From positions 1 to 8,782 of the forward strand of contig QMKU01000040.1 of assembly GCA_003646525.1 (NCBI GenBank): a DNA stretch of 8,782 bases, in the 5' to 3' direction. Every line of letters starts with the position of its first letter. The stretch's first letter is position 1. The notes beneath the pieces were generated by a model. The model saw only the letters and a program-made list of their open reading frames with translations. It was not told the origin of the DNA and searched no databases. The position numbers and the translations under genes are program-made. The DNA comes from Campylobacterota bacterium (lineage in GTDB: Bacteria > Campylobacterota > Campylobacteria > Campylobacterales > Sulfurovaceae). Below are positions 1-6,920 of this stretch, one piece after another.

Positions 1-2159
1 CGATTTGGATCAAAAATAGGCTCAATCTGGTCTCTTCCAATATTCTTTTTGGATTAATATTGGTTTTTATGGCACTCTTTCTAAGTGTCAATTTCAGGAT
101 CGCACTCATAGTTGCTATCGGTATTCCAGTAAGTTTCATGGTGACTTTGATCGCTGCCGATCTGATAGGATACAGTCTCAATATGCTAACACTATTGGGT
201 GCTTTGATCGCATTGGGTATGTTAGTGGATGAGGCGATTGTTGTGGCAGAAAATATTTTCAGGCATATGGAGATGGGAAAAACACCTAGAGAAGCAGCGA
301 TCGATGGTTCTGCGGAGATGTTCCCAGCTGTGATGACGGCGACATTGACGACAGTATTTGCGTTTCTTCCTCTGCTAATCATGAGTGGTGAGATGGGTAT
401 GTTTATGAAAGTGCTTCCTATGATGATCACGATATTGCTTTTGAGTTCACTCTTTGAAGCCTTTTATTTCCTCCCATTGCATGCCAAAGAGTTTTTTTCG
501 ATAGGAAAATTTGATAAAATACATGAGCGAAGTCTTTTTTGGGAGTGGCTGATCACACTCAATAGTAAGATACTGAAACAATTGCTGTTGAGCAAAAAGC
601 GTTCATTATCTCTCCTTGTGATTGCCATCTTGCTAGCTACAGCAGGTATGATAAGCATCACAAAGTTTCAACTTTTTCCTGAGTTTGATACTACACAGAT
701 CTATGTAAATGGCAAGGTGGACATCAACTCCAAACTCGAAGATACAGCAGAGTTGATCTCTGAGGTGGAAAAAGCCCTGATGGCTGATTTGCCCAAGAGT
801 GAAGTGGCATCAGTCACTTCAGTGATAGGAATGAAATTTAATCCTGATCAGAGCTTTGAGCTAGGAGGCAATCTCTTCCAGATCTTTATCAATCTCTATG
901 AAAAGGCTCCAGAGAATTTATTTGATACCTATATCAATCCACTTCTCTCTCCAGAATATGATGGTAGTGATATGATCCGACAAAAGAAGGCACAGGAGAT
1001 CGCAAAAGTCGTACAAAAAGAGATCGTAGATCCCTTCAAGGAGAAAAAACTCTCCAATGGGGCATTAATGTTTCAAGAGATAAATGCCTTCGTGCAACAG
1101 ACAGGAATAGTAGGACATGATGTCGAGATAGGATTGGTCAGTTCTGATTCTCCGAAACTCCTTGTGGCAATTCATCAGCTAAAAGAGAAGCTCAAATCTA
1201 TCAACGGTGTTTATGATGTAGGCGACAATGCAAAAGAGGGCGTGAGGGAGTTAAAACTTCGTGTCAATGAGTATGGACAACAGTTGGGGTTTAGTGAAGG
1301 ATATGTGACGAGTGGTCTCAAGGGTACCATGCTCAAGGCAGAATATGGCAAGATGTTCAATGATACTGGTCTGGTGCGTATTCGTATAGAAGATCCAGAA
1401 AAAGATCGAAATATGCAGATGGAATCCGTACGCCTAACTACGCCTGATGGAAAACATATCGTACGATTGAGTGATATTTGTGACTTTTATTATGAAAAAA
1501 GTTTTGTTAAAATCTTCAAAGAGGATGCAGAACGGATGCGCTCTGTTTTTGCTCGGGTAGATAGTAAGGTGGTGCTTGCTACAGAGGTAATGAATCAGAT
1601 CCGACCCCTTCTCAATGAGATCGAAAAAGAGAGTGCGAAAGTTATCATCAAAGGGGAAGAAAAAGAGAATAAACAGATGAGAAAAGAGATGAGCCAAGCA
1701 GCTATGATCGCTATCTTTCTGATCTTTATCTCTTTGGTTTGGATGTTTAACTCTCTGATACTGCCGTTGATCGTCATCTCGACAATACCGCTTTCGGTCG
1801 TGGGGGCATTGATCGGTGCATACCTGCTTGGGATCAATATGACGATGCCTGGGGTCATGGGGATCATCGGTTTAGCTGGTGTGGTTGTCAATGATGCGTT
1901 AATTATGCTCAGTTTTATCAGAAAGTCAAAGGATTATGATGAGTTGGTAGAGAAGGCAAGTCATCGTCTCCGTCCGATCCTCCTGACCTCTGTGACTACG
2001 GTTCTAGGTCTGCTGACACTGATGTTTTTTGCTAGTGGACAAGCACTAATTATTCAACCGATGGCAGTCTCACTGGGATTTGGTATCGCCTGGGCAACGA
2101 TACTCAATCTCTATTATGTTCCTTTGATGTATGCGGTGATCTATAGAGTAAAGGTATAG
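1..2159 (+). CDS. RND-family efflux transporter permease subunit (5' end outside window)
   Basis: Inner-membrane pump of the AcrB/HAE type, expected to export drugs or other amphipathic compounds by proton antiport together with a periplasmic adaptor and an outer-membrane channel. The reading frame is open from the first full codon at position 3, so the gene enters from the left. About 718 residues are visible, and by alignment with AcrB (about 1,040 residues) roughly 320 are missing, including TM1 and the PN1/PN2 porter domains. Visible parts in order are: TM2 to TM6 (about nt 40-500), with the TM4 signature GMLVDEAIVVAEN at about nt 213-251; TM7 (about nt 600-660) followed by an FPEFD motif; the PC1/PC2 porter region (about nt 670-1680); and TM8 to TM12 (about nt 1690-2150). 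The TM4 acidic pair is Asp-Glu rather than Asp-Asp. The TM10 position aligned with AcrB Lys940 is Asn (nt 1890-1892). The substrate cannot be told from sequence. Family assignment is secure. Confidence 0.95.
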   Translation, partial: IWIKNRLNLVSSNILFGLILVFMALFLSVNFRIALIVAIGIPVSFMVTLIAADLIGYSLNMLTLLGALIALGMLVDEAIVVAENIFRHMEMGKTPREAAIDGSAEMFPAVMTATLTTVFAFLPLLIMSGEMGMFMKVLPMMITILLLSSLFEAFYFLPLHAKEFFSIGKFDKIHERSLFWEWLITLNSKILKQLLLSKKRSLSLLVIAILLATAGMISITKFQLFPEFDTTQIYVNGKVDINSKLEDTAELISEVEKALMADLPKSEVASVTSVIGMKFNPDQSFELGGNLFQIFINLYEKAPENLFDTYINPLLSPEYDGSDMIRQKKAQEIAKVVQKEIVDPFKEKKLSNGALMFQEINAFVQQTGIVGHDVEIGLVSSDSPKLLVAIHQLKEKLKSINGVYDVGDNAKEGVRELKLRVNEYGQQLGFSEGYVTSGLKGTMLKAEYGKMFNDTGLVRIRIEDPEKDRNMQMESVRLTTPDGKHIVRLSDICDFYYEKSFVKIFKEDAERMRSVFARVDSKVVLATEVMNQIRPLLNEIEKESAKVIIKGEEKENKQMRKEMSQAAMIAIFLIFISLVWMFNSLILPLIVISTIPLSVVGALIGAYLLGINMTMPGVMGIIGLAGVVVNDALIMLSFIRKSKDYDELVEKASHRLRPILLTSVTTVLGLLTLMFFASGQALIIQPMAVSLGFGIAWATILNLYYVPLMYAVIYRVKV

Positions 2160-2169
2160 GATCAATTTA

Positions 2170-2178
2170 TGGTAAAAT
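2170..2178 (+). promoter_or_regulatory. Candidate extended -10 promoter upstream of the small GGDEF-like gene
   Basis: TGG followed by TAAAAT (2173-2178) resembles an extended -10 element (TGnTATAAT) with one mismatch. It would start transcription near 2185, about 40 bases before the ATG at 2227. There is no convincing -35, which is usual for Campylobacterota sigma-70 promoters. It lies in the short gap after the RND stop codon. In AT-rich DNA this match could be chance. Confidence 0.35.
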
Positions 2179-2213
2179 ATACAAATAGAGACTATTTGAA
2201 AAATTTTAGGTAA

Positions 2214-2222
2214 AAGGCGGAG
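2214..2222 (+). promoter_or_regulatory. Strong ribosome binding site for the gene at 2227
   Basis: AAGGCGGAG is close to the ideal AAGGAGG and ends four bases before the ATG at 2227. It is one of the best Shine-Dalgarno matches in the window. It fixes the start of the small gene and argues that the gene is really translated. Confidence 0.7.
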
Positions 2223-2226
2223 TTGT

Positions 2227-2664
2227 ATGATCGAAAAATTAAAAGTATATCAAGAAAAGCATCTGGAAAAAATTTTGACAGAGATGGATGAGTGTCATGA
2301 GCGTTTCAAGCGATATAATAATACCTTTACGGTGGTACTGTTTTATGGAGATGAGTCATTAAAATATGATTTGGTCATGACAGCCATCCGAACAACAGAT
2401 CGCTACTTCAGGCTAGAAGAGAATTTATTTCTGATTATCCTTGAAGAGACGGACAGTGAAGGTGGGATTCTTGCAGCGGAAAAACTTTTGCCAAAACTGC
2501 AACATGAACCTAAACAGTTGCTTTATGCAGCAGTGGCAGAGTGTACGAAAGAGAAGACAGGGATACTTTTGATACATCAGCTTTTCAATATTTTGGAGTT
2601 TGCTATAGATCACAAGCATGCCAATGAGATAATGGATAGCAGTTATCTTGATAGCATCTATTAA
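2227..2664 (+). CDS. Hypothetical protein with a probable degenerate, non-catalytic GGDEF-like domain
   Basis: A 145-residue cytoplasmic protein with no signal peptide or membrane segment, which I do not recognise as a named family. Residues 1-30 are charged and helical. Residues 34-40 (FTVVLFY) look like a first core beta strand. Residues 57-75 (TDRYFRLEENLFLIILEET) line up well with the central GGDEF hairpin, usually D..aRlGGDEFlvllpeT. Here the Gly-Gly-Asp-Glu-Phe signature (residues 64-68) is Glu-Glu-Asn-Leu-Phe. The helix that follows (residues 77-91, SEGGILAAEKLLPKL) and the C-terminal helix ending in HANEI also fit the GGDEF pattern (LlrrADrALYrAKraGrN). The N-terminal half is shorter than in an active cyclase. 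I infer a fold relative that lacks diguanylate cyclase activity, perhaps a binding or regulatory module. The strong ribosome binding site supports a real gene. It lies 67 bases after the RND pump and 52 before the DUF2018 gene. Confidence 0.75.
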   Translation: MIEKLKVYQEKHLEKILTEMDECHERFKRYNNTFTVVLFYGDESLKYDLVMTAIRTTDRYFRLEENLFLIILEETDSEGGILAAEKLLPKLQHEPKQLLYAAVAECTKEKTGILLIHQLFNILEFAIDHKHANEIMDSSYLDSIY

Positions 2665-2672
2665 TAGAGTTT

Positions 2673-2681
2673 TGCTATAAT
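2673..2681 (+). promoter_or_regulatory. Extended -10 promoter for the DUF2018-ispB-hemA-proS operon
   Basis: TGCTATAAT is an exact extended -10 element (TG, one base, TATAAT at 2676-2681) preceded by a short T run. It predicts a transcript start near 2687-2690, about 28 bases before the ATG at 2717. No properly spaced -35 is seen; TTGATA at 2648-2653 would need a 22-base spacer. Promoters of this kind, with a strong -10 and weak or no -35, are typical of Campylobacterota. It is the only convincing promoter before the seven-gene run. Confidence 0.6.
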
Positions 2682-2683
2682 CA

Positions 2684-2701
2684 TTTTTTAAATTTAAAAA
2701 A
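2684..2701 (+). repeat. Perfect 18-bp A/T-only palindrome at the predicted transcript start
   Basis: TTTTTTAAATTTAAAAAA reads the same on both strands. It sits immediately downstream of the extended -10 element, covering the expected transcript start. It could be a protein-binding or DNA-bending site, or simply an AT-rich initiation region. With no G or C it would form only a weak hairpin, so it is not a credible intrinsic terminator. Confidence 0.5.
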
Positions 2702-2716
2702 AGTAGGAATAAAATA

Positions 2717-2992
2717 ATGAATATATTTGACGATGAAGATGATTTTTTGGTGGGCACACCCAAGAGTAACTATTTTGGTATTGCAAAAACTGCCAATCAA
2801 AATATCGTAGAGATGGAGCTGGAGAAGATGTTTCAGAGATTGGCAATTGCTGAGAAGATCATGGAAGAGAAGGGTCTCGAAGAGGAGCATGAAAACCTCC
2901 TGAAATCTATGGTCATAGACAAAGAACTAGAAGATCGAACCAATAGTATCTTCATAGAGCTTGTCGGTAATATTGTTACACAGTGTGAATAA
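2717..2992 (+). CDS. DUF2018 family protein (HP0242-like)
   Basis: A 91-residue acidic, mostly helical cytoplasmic protein without signal peptide. It matches my memory of H. pylori HP0242, the DUF2018 member known for an intertwined, knotted helical homodimer. The shared pattern is an N-terminal 'iFeg' type segment (here DDFLVGTPKSNYF, residues 8-20), a long helix (about residues 30-52, ELEKMFQRLAIAEKIMEEKGLEEE), then a second helical part with 'IDKELEDR' (residues 67-74) and a closing helix (about 76-89). Molecular function is unknown for the family. AGGA at 2705-2708, eight bases before the ATG, supports the start. It is the first gene after the promoter at 2673-2681 and lies 24 bases before the polyprenyl synthase, the same neighbourhood as in H. 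pylori. The family call is confident; no function can be given. Confidence 0.88.
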   Translation: MNIFDDEDDFLVGTPKSNYFGIAKTANQNIVEMELEKMFQRLAIAEKIMEEKGLEEEHENLLKSMVIDKELEDRTNSIFIELVGNIVTQCE

Positions 2993-3006
2993 TCCCAGAG
3001 CAGTAT

Positions 3007-3019
3007 AGGAATAAATGTG
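3007..3019 (+). promoter_or_regulatory. Ribosome binding site and GTG start of the polyprenyl synthase gene
   Basis: AGGA (3007-3010) stands six bases before GTG at 3017-3019. The overlapping ATG at 3015 is out of frame and meets a stop after one more codon, so GTG is the sensible start. Confidence 0.6.
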
Positions 3020-3913
3020 TTAAAAGCAGTAGAAAGAAAAATCGAACAGTATGTTCAGGAGCTAAATGATCCAGAGGTTGTAGCACTTTATCATCAACTC
3101 CCTCATGGTAAACGACTTCGTGCCAAACTAATCCTCAGAATCGCAGGGGGTGACCTGCGTATGGTGAAAACAGCTGCAATCGTAGAGATGATTCATGCGG
3201 CAAGTTTGTTGCATGATGATGTAATCGATGATGCATTTACAAGGCGAAAGCAGCCCTCTATCAATGCACTTTATGGCAATAAAACAGCGATTATGTTAGG
3301 TGATATTCTTTACTCAAAAGGTTTTTTTGAGCTCAATGATATCGATAGACGCGTTTCCAAAGTAATCTCCAACGCTGTCACGCAGTTGAGCTTGGGAGAG
3401 ATGAATGATGTTTTGCTTTCGGAGCATTTCAATACAGACAAGTCTCTCTATATGAAGATGATGTATCAAAAAACTGCCTCTCTGATCGAAGCAAGTGCAG
3501 AAGCAGCAGCACTCTTGGCAGGGAAAGCCCCCGAAGCTTATCGCATCTATGGACGCAATTTAGGCTTGGCATTTCAAATGGTTGACGATCTGCTGGATAT
3601 TACTTCAGATTCTGAGACATTGGGAAAGCCTGCACTACATGATTTTGTAGAAGGGAAAACGACACTGCCTTATATCTATCTGTATGAACGATTAGATGGC
3701 TCAGGTCGAAGCAAATTGCGAGAGATGCATGCCCGAAAGCTTAGCAGAGAAGAGCAGGGGTGGATCATGGAGCAAATGCAAGAGCATCAGGTTTTGATAC
3801 AATCCCATAGTGAAGCCAAGCGTTTGATCGATGAAGCGATAGAGCTGATGAATGAAGTAGGTGAAACAGCACTCTCTGATATCGCTAGAGAGATGATAGA
3901 GAGGAATTTTTAA
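3017..3913 (+). CDS. ispB: Long-chain all-trans polyprenyl diphosphate synthase (IspB/octaprenyl-type)
   Basis: Adds isopentenyl diphosphate units to an allylic primer to build the polyprenyl tail of respiratory quinone; cytoplasmic, Mg-dependent. The 298 residues contain the expected motifs. The IPP-binding HGKRLR is at 30-35. The first Asp-rich motif DDVID is at 67-71, followed by an RRK (76-78). The second Asp-rich motif DDLLD is at 190-194, followed by GKPALHDFVEGKTTLP (203-218). Small residues four and five positions before the first motif (Ser63, Ala62) leave room for a long product, as in IspB rather than farnesyl diphosphate synthase. The length is slightly under E. coli IspB. Campylobacterota mainly use menaquinone-6, so the product may be hexaprenyl; chain length cannot be read from sequence. 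It starts at GTG and its stop overlaps the hemA start by one base (TAATG), suggesting coupled translation. Confidence 0.93.
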   Translation: MLKAVERKIEQYVQELNDPEVVALYHQLPHGKRLRAKLILRIAGGDLRMVKTAAIVEMIHAASLLHDDVIDDAFTRRKQPSINALYGNKTAIMLGDILYSKGFFELNDIDRRVSKVISNAVTQLSLGEMNDVLLSEHFNTDKSLYMKMMYQKTASLIEASAEAAALLAGKAPEAYRIYGRNLGLAFQMVDDLLDITSDSETLGKPALHDFVEGKTTLPYIYLYERLDGSGRSKLREMHARKLSREEQGWIMEQMQEHQVLIQSHSEAKRLIDEAIELMNEVGETALSDIAREMIERNF

Positions 3914-5220
3914 TGTATTATCAGGTTGTGAGTTTCAATTATAAAAAATGTGACCTTCCTGTTCGTGAAAAGTTGGCATTTAAAGACGATAAGGCAAAAA
4001 AAGCTATGCTTGATCGTTTGGTTGGGTTTGATTTCGTTTTTGAAGCGTTTATCGTTTCGACTTGCAATCGTATTGAGATAGTTGCTGCAACACGAGATAA
4101 CTTTGCTACCTTTCATGCGGTTTTGGGTCTTTTTTCTCAGAGCAGTGGTGTGAATTTTTATGATCTAGAAGCATCCGCACAACGAGTAGATGACGAGGAG
4201 GCAATCCGACATCTTTTTTCTGTTGTCTCTTCTCTCGATTCCCTCGTCATTGGCGAGTCTCAGATCACAGGGCAAGTCAAAGATGCCTTTCGTCTCTCAT
4301 ACGAGAATGGCACGGCAGGCAGAAAACTCAATCGTATCATTTCATATGCTGTGAAGTGTGCCGCTGAGATACGCAATGCAACACAAATATCTAAAAATCC
4401 TATCTCTATAGCATCAGTCGCAGTTTCACAGGCAGCCCAAATCATGGGTGATAATTTAGCAGGAATGACTGCTGTGGTTGTGGGTGCAGGAGATATGGGA
4501 AAATTGGCGGCAAAACATTTACTTAGGGCAGGATGTGATGTGGTTCTGCTAGGAAGAGATACGCAAAAGGTTCAGTTGGTAGCCGATGAGCTGGGAGAAA
4601 ATGTCAAAGTTGATGCGATGGAAAATCTCTCTAAATATCTCAATCGATATCGCTTGCTTTTTACCGCAACCTCCTCTTCTGAACCCATCATCACAAGAGA
4701 GATGGTCGAGGAGCGTGATCTCAAGCGACTCTGGTTCGATATGGCAATCCCACGGGATATTGAAGATTTTGCAATAGAGCAGATGCAAATCTTTCGTATC
4801 GATGATCTCAAGGATATCTCTGCAGACAATCATGCTTTGCGCCAAGAACAGGCACTCAAAGCGAGTGATATTGTTGATCGTTATAAAGAAGAATTTTTCC
4901 AATGGCTACGCACTCTTTCTGTAGAGCCTGTAGTCAAAGGTATGCGTATGCAAGTTGATCAAGCGATTGAGCTAGAGTTGTGCAGGGCAATCAAAAAGGG
5001 TTTTGTGCCTGCTGATTCAGAGGAGAATATGCGCAAGATGGCAGAACAGATGTTCAACCGTTTTCTACATGCCCCTACAATACGCATGCGAGAAAGTTCA
5101 CGCGAAAAAAATGGCGTAACTGGCATCGATGCACTCAAAAATATCTTTGATATTGATACGGCAAATGTAAATTTCAAACAGTACAAAAAAGAGCACCACA
5201 AAAAAGGATACAGTTCGTGA
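3913..5220 (+). CDS. hemA: Glutamyl-tRNA reductase
   Basis: First committed step of C5-pathway tetrapyrrole synthesis: NADPH-dependent reduction of glutamyl-tRNA(Glu) to glutamate-1-semialdehyde. The 435 residues show the full architecture. The N-terminal catalytic domain has STCNRIEI at 49-56 with nucleophile Cys51, and the substrate-recognition block [17 protein letters not shown] at 107-123. The NADPH-binding Rossmann motif GAGDMG is at 191-196, and [11 protein letters not shown] falls in the same domain. A C-terminal helical dimerisation domain covers about 330-425, ending in a Lys-rich tail. The start ATG overlaps the upstream stop by one base, and AGAGGA (3900-3905) is seven bases upstream. 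The stop TGA overlaps the proS start (GTGA). Length and motifs are normal and nothing looks broken. With hemC four genes downstream it places heme supply under one promoter. Confidence 0.97.
   Translation: MYYQVVSFNYKKCDLPVREKLAFKDDKAKKAMLDRLVGFDFVFEAFIVSTCNRIEIVAATRDNFATFHAVLGLFSQSSGVNFYDLEASAQRVDDEEAIRHLFSVVSSLDSLVIGESQITGQVKDAFRLSYENGTAGRKLNRIISYAVKCAAEIRNATQISKNPISIASVAVSQAAQIMGDNLAGMTAVVVGAGDMGKLAAKHLLRAGCDVVLLGRDTQKVQLVADELGENVKVDAMENLSKYLNRYRLLFTATSSSEPIITREMVEERDLKRLWFDMAIPRDIEDFAIEQMQIFRIDDLKDISADNHALRQEQALKASDIVDRYKEEFFQWLRTLSVEPVVKGMRMQVDQAIELELCRAIKKGFVPADSEENMRKMAEQMFNRFLHAPTIRMRESSREKNGVTGIDALKNIFDIDTANVNFKQYKKEHHKKGYSS
5203..5219 (+). promoter_or_regulatory. Ribosome binding site and GTG start of proS inside the hemA 3' end
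   Basis: AAAGGA (5203-5208) is eight bases before GTG at 5217-5219, and the GTG shares bases with the hemA TGA stop at 5218-5220. The resulting N-terminus MRVTQ lines up with E. coli ProS (MRTSQ), so the GTG start is well supported. Confidence 0.7.
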
Positions 5221-6920
5221 GAGTCACACAACTATTGATACCAACTAGCAAAGAGACCCCCAATGATGCAACATTAGCAAGCCATATTTATCTCATCAGA
5301 GCCGGATTTATTCAGGGGGTGGGAAGTGGCTTGTATAATTTCCTACCATTGGGCAAACGGGTACTTGACAAAGTCTCTGCTGTTGTCAAAGAGGAGCTTG
5401 ATGGTGCAGGATGCCAAGAGGTTAGTCTGGGTTTTGTTACACCTGCAAGCTACTGGGTTGAGAGCGGTCGTTTTGAGAAATATGGCAAAGAGCTTTTGCG
5501 CTTTAAAGATCGTAAAAACAACGACTTTGTTTTAGGTCCAACACATGAAGAGATGATGGTCAATGTAGTCAGGCAGAGTGTCAAAAGCTATAAAGCTTTA
5601 CCGCTCAACCTTTATCAAATCAATCTCAAGTTTCGGGATGAGATTAGACCTAGATTTGGTTTGATGCGTGGGCGTGAATTTCTGATGAAAGATGGGTATA
5701 GCTTTCACTCCTCTGTAGAGGATATGAACCGAGAGTTTTCTCTGATGGAGGAGACATACAAGAGGATCTTCAGTCGATTGGGGCTTGAATTTCGTGTCGT
5801 TGAGGCAGACAGTGGTGCGATCGGTGGAAGTGGTAGCAAAGAGTTTATGGTGCTTGCTGACAGTGGTGAAGATACGATCGTTGTCTGTGATGACTGTGAA
5901 TATGCAGCCAATATAGAAGCAGCCGTGCGAGCAGACAAAACTTGTGAAGTCGAACCACCTGAAGCTATTTATGCCAAATTCCGAACTCCGAATACAACAA
6001 GCATAGAAGCCTTGAGCGACTTTTTCAAAGTTGACCCTTACTACCTGATCAAAACGGTAGCAAAACGGGCACTCTATGATGAAGGAAAAAGTGAAATTAT
6101 TCTCTTTGCGATACGCGGTTCAGAATCATTGCAAGAGGTCAAAGCCTGCAATGCAGTCTCTGCCAATGAACTTATCGATGTCTCTGAAGAAGAGTTGGAA
6201 AAGGTTGGTTTGATCGCTGGATATATGGGACCGACCAAGGCACCTGAGGGCATCCAAGTTGTTTTTGACTTGATGCTCAGGGATGCGACTCATTTGATCT
6301 GCGGTGCCAATGAAAAAGAGTATCACTTGATCGGTATCGATTTAAAAGGATACCAAGGGAGATACAAAGATATCATAGCCGTTCAAGAGGGAGACCTATG
6401 TCGTCATTGTGGCGCTCTGCTACGCTATTCCAAGGGGATAGAGGTGGGACATATTTTTCAGCTTGGGACACAATACTCCAAACCTCTCAAGGCAGAATTT
6501 TTGGATGAAAATGGTAAATCTAAACCATTTGAAATGGGAACTTATGGGATCGGTGTCAGTCGTCTTCTCGCTGCAATCATCGAGCAACACCATGATGACA
6601 AAGGGTGCATCTGGACCAAAGAGAGTGCACCGTTTGCCGTGACGCTCATTGTCTCCAATATCAAGAATGAGGCACAGATGAGTTTTGCAGAAGAGATATA
6701 TACAACACTACAGGCAAAAGGTATCGAAGTCTTGTTGGATGATCGAAAAGAGCGATATGGATTTAAGATGAAAGATTTTGAATTGATCGGTATACCACTA
6801 GCTGTAGTGATCGGTAAAAATCTTGCTGAAGGGTCTGTCGAACTGATCAAACGAGATGGACTCGAAAAGTCTATGATCTCTACTGATAAGATTATCGAAG
6901 AAGTAATGGATCGCGTATGA
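5217..6920 (+). CDS. proS: Prolyl-tRNA synthetase, bacterial type with editing domain
   Basis: Charges tRNA(Pro) with proline and is expected to clear mischarged alanyl-tRNA(Pro); cytoplasmic class II synthetase. Its 567 residues match the 572 of E. coli ProS. Motif 1 is around 33-60 ([13 protein letters not shown]), the GPTHEE loop at 107-112, motif 2 at about 139-159 ([21 protein letters not shown]) and motif 3 at 441-450 ([10 protein letters not shown]). The inserted YbaK-like editing domain spans about 245-385 and includes LIKTVAKRA (278-285), whose lysine probably corresponds to the editing Lys279 of E. coli. The anticodon-binding domain is about 472-567. Cys pairs C224/C227 and C395/C398 flank the editing insertion and could bind a metal; E. 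coli lacks them. Translation is likely coupled to hemA and to fxsA by 4-base overlaps at both ends. Confidence 0.97.
   Translation: MRVTQLLIPTSKETPNDATLASHIYLIRAGFIQGVGSGLYNFLPLGKRVLDKVSAVVKEELDGAGCQEVSLGFVTPASYWVESGRFEKYGKELLRFKDRKNNDFVLGPTHEEMMVNVVRQSVKSYKALPLNLYQINLKFRDEIRPRFGLMRGREFLMKDGYSFHSSVEDMNREFSLMEETYKRIFSRLGLEFRVVEADSGAIGGSGSKEFMVLADSGEDTIVVCDDCEYAANIEAAVRADKTCEVEPPEAIYAKFRTPNTTSIEALSDFFKVDPYYLIKTVAKRALYDEGKSEIILFAIRGSESLQEVKACNAVSANELIDVSEEELEKVGLIAGYMGPTKAPEGIQVVFDLMLRDATHLICGANEKEYHLIGIDLKGYQGRYKDIIAVQEGDLCRHCGALLRYSKGIEVGHIFQLGTQYSKPLKAEFLDENGKSKPFEMGTYGIGVSRLLAAIIEQHHDDKGCIWTKESAPFAVTLIVSNIKNEAQMSFAEEIYTTLQAKGIEVLLDDRKERYGFKMKDFELIGIPLAVVIGKNLAEGSVELIKRDGLEKSMISTDKIIEEVMDRV

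Noticed and set aside
60..62. TTG at 60 as the start of the RND gene
   Set aside because: The same frame is open upstream to position 3 and encodes typical RND residues (IWIKNRLNLVSSNILFGLI), so the gene continues to the left of the window.
2160..2226. Possible small RNA or tRNA in the gap after the RND gene
   Set aside because: Only 67 AT-rich bases with no cloverleaf or strong stem; best explained by a promoter and ribosome binding site.
2648..2653. TTGATA as a -35 element for the promoter at 2676-2681
   Set aside because: The spacer would be 22 bases, too long for a sigma-70 promoter. The extended -10 can work without it.
2661..2702. Intrinsic terminator between the GGDEF-like gene and the DUF2018 gene
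   Set aside because: The palindrome there has no G or C and would be very weak as RNA; no GC-rich stem followed by T-run is present.
4549..4902. Minus-strand open frame inside hemA (and similar minus-strand frames throughout)
   Set aside because: They lie antisense to well-defined genes, have no family resemblance or credible ribosome binding sites, and look like by-products of codon bias.
5326..5535. Plus-strand open frame of 69 codons inside proS
   Set aside because: It is out of frame within conserved proS motif 1 to GPTHEE sequence; a shadow frame.
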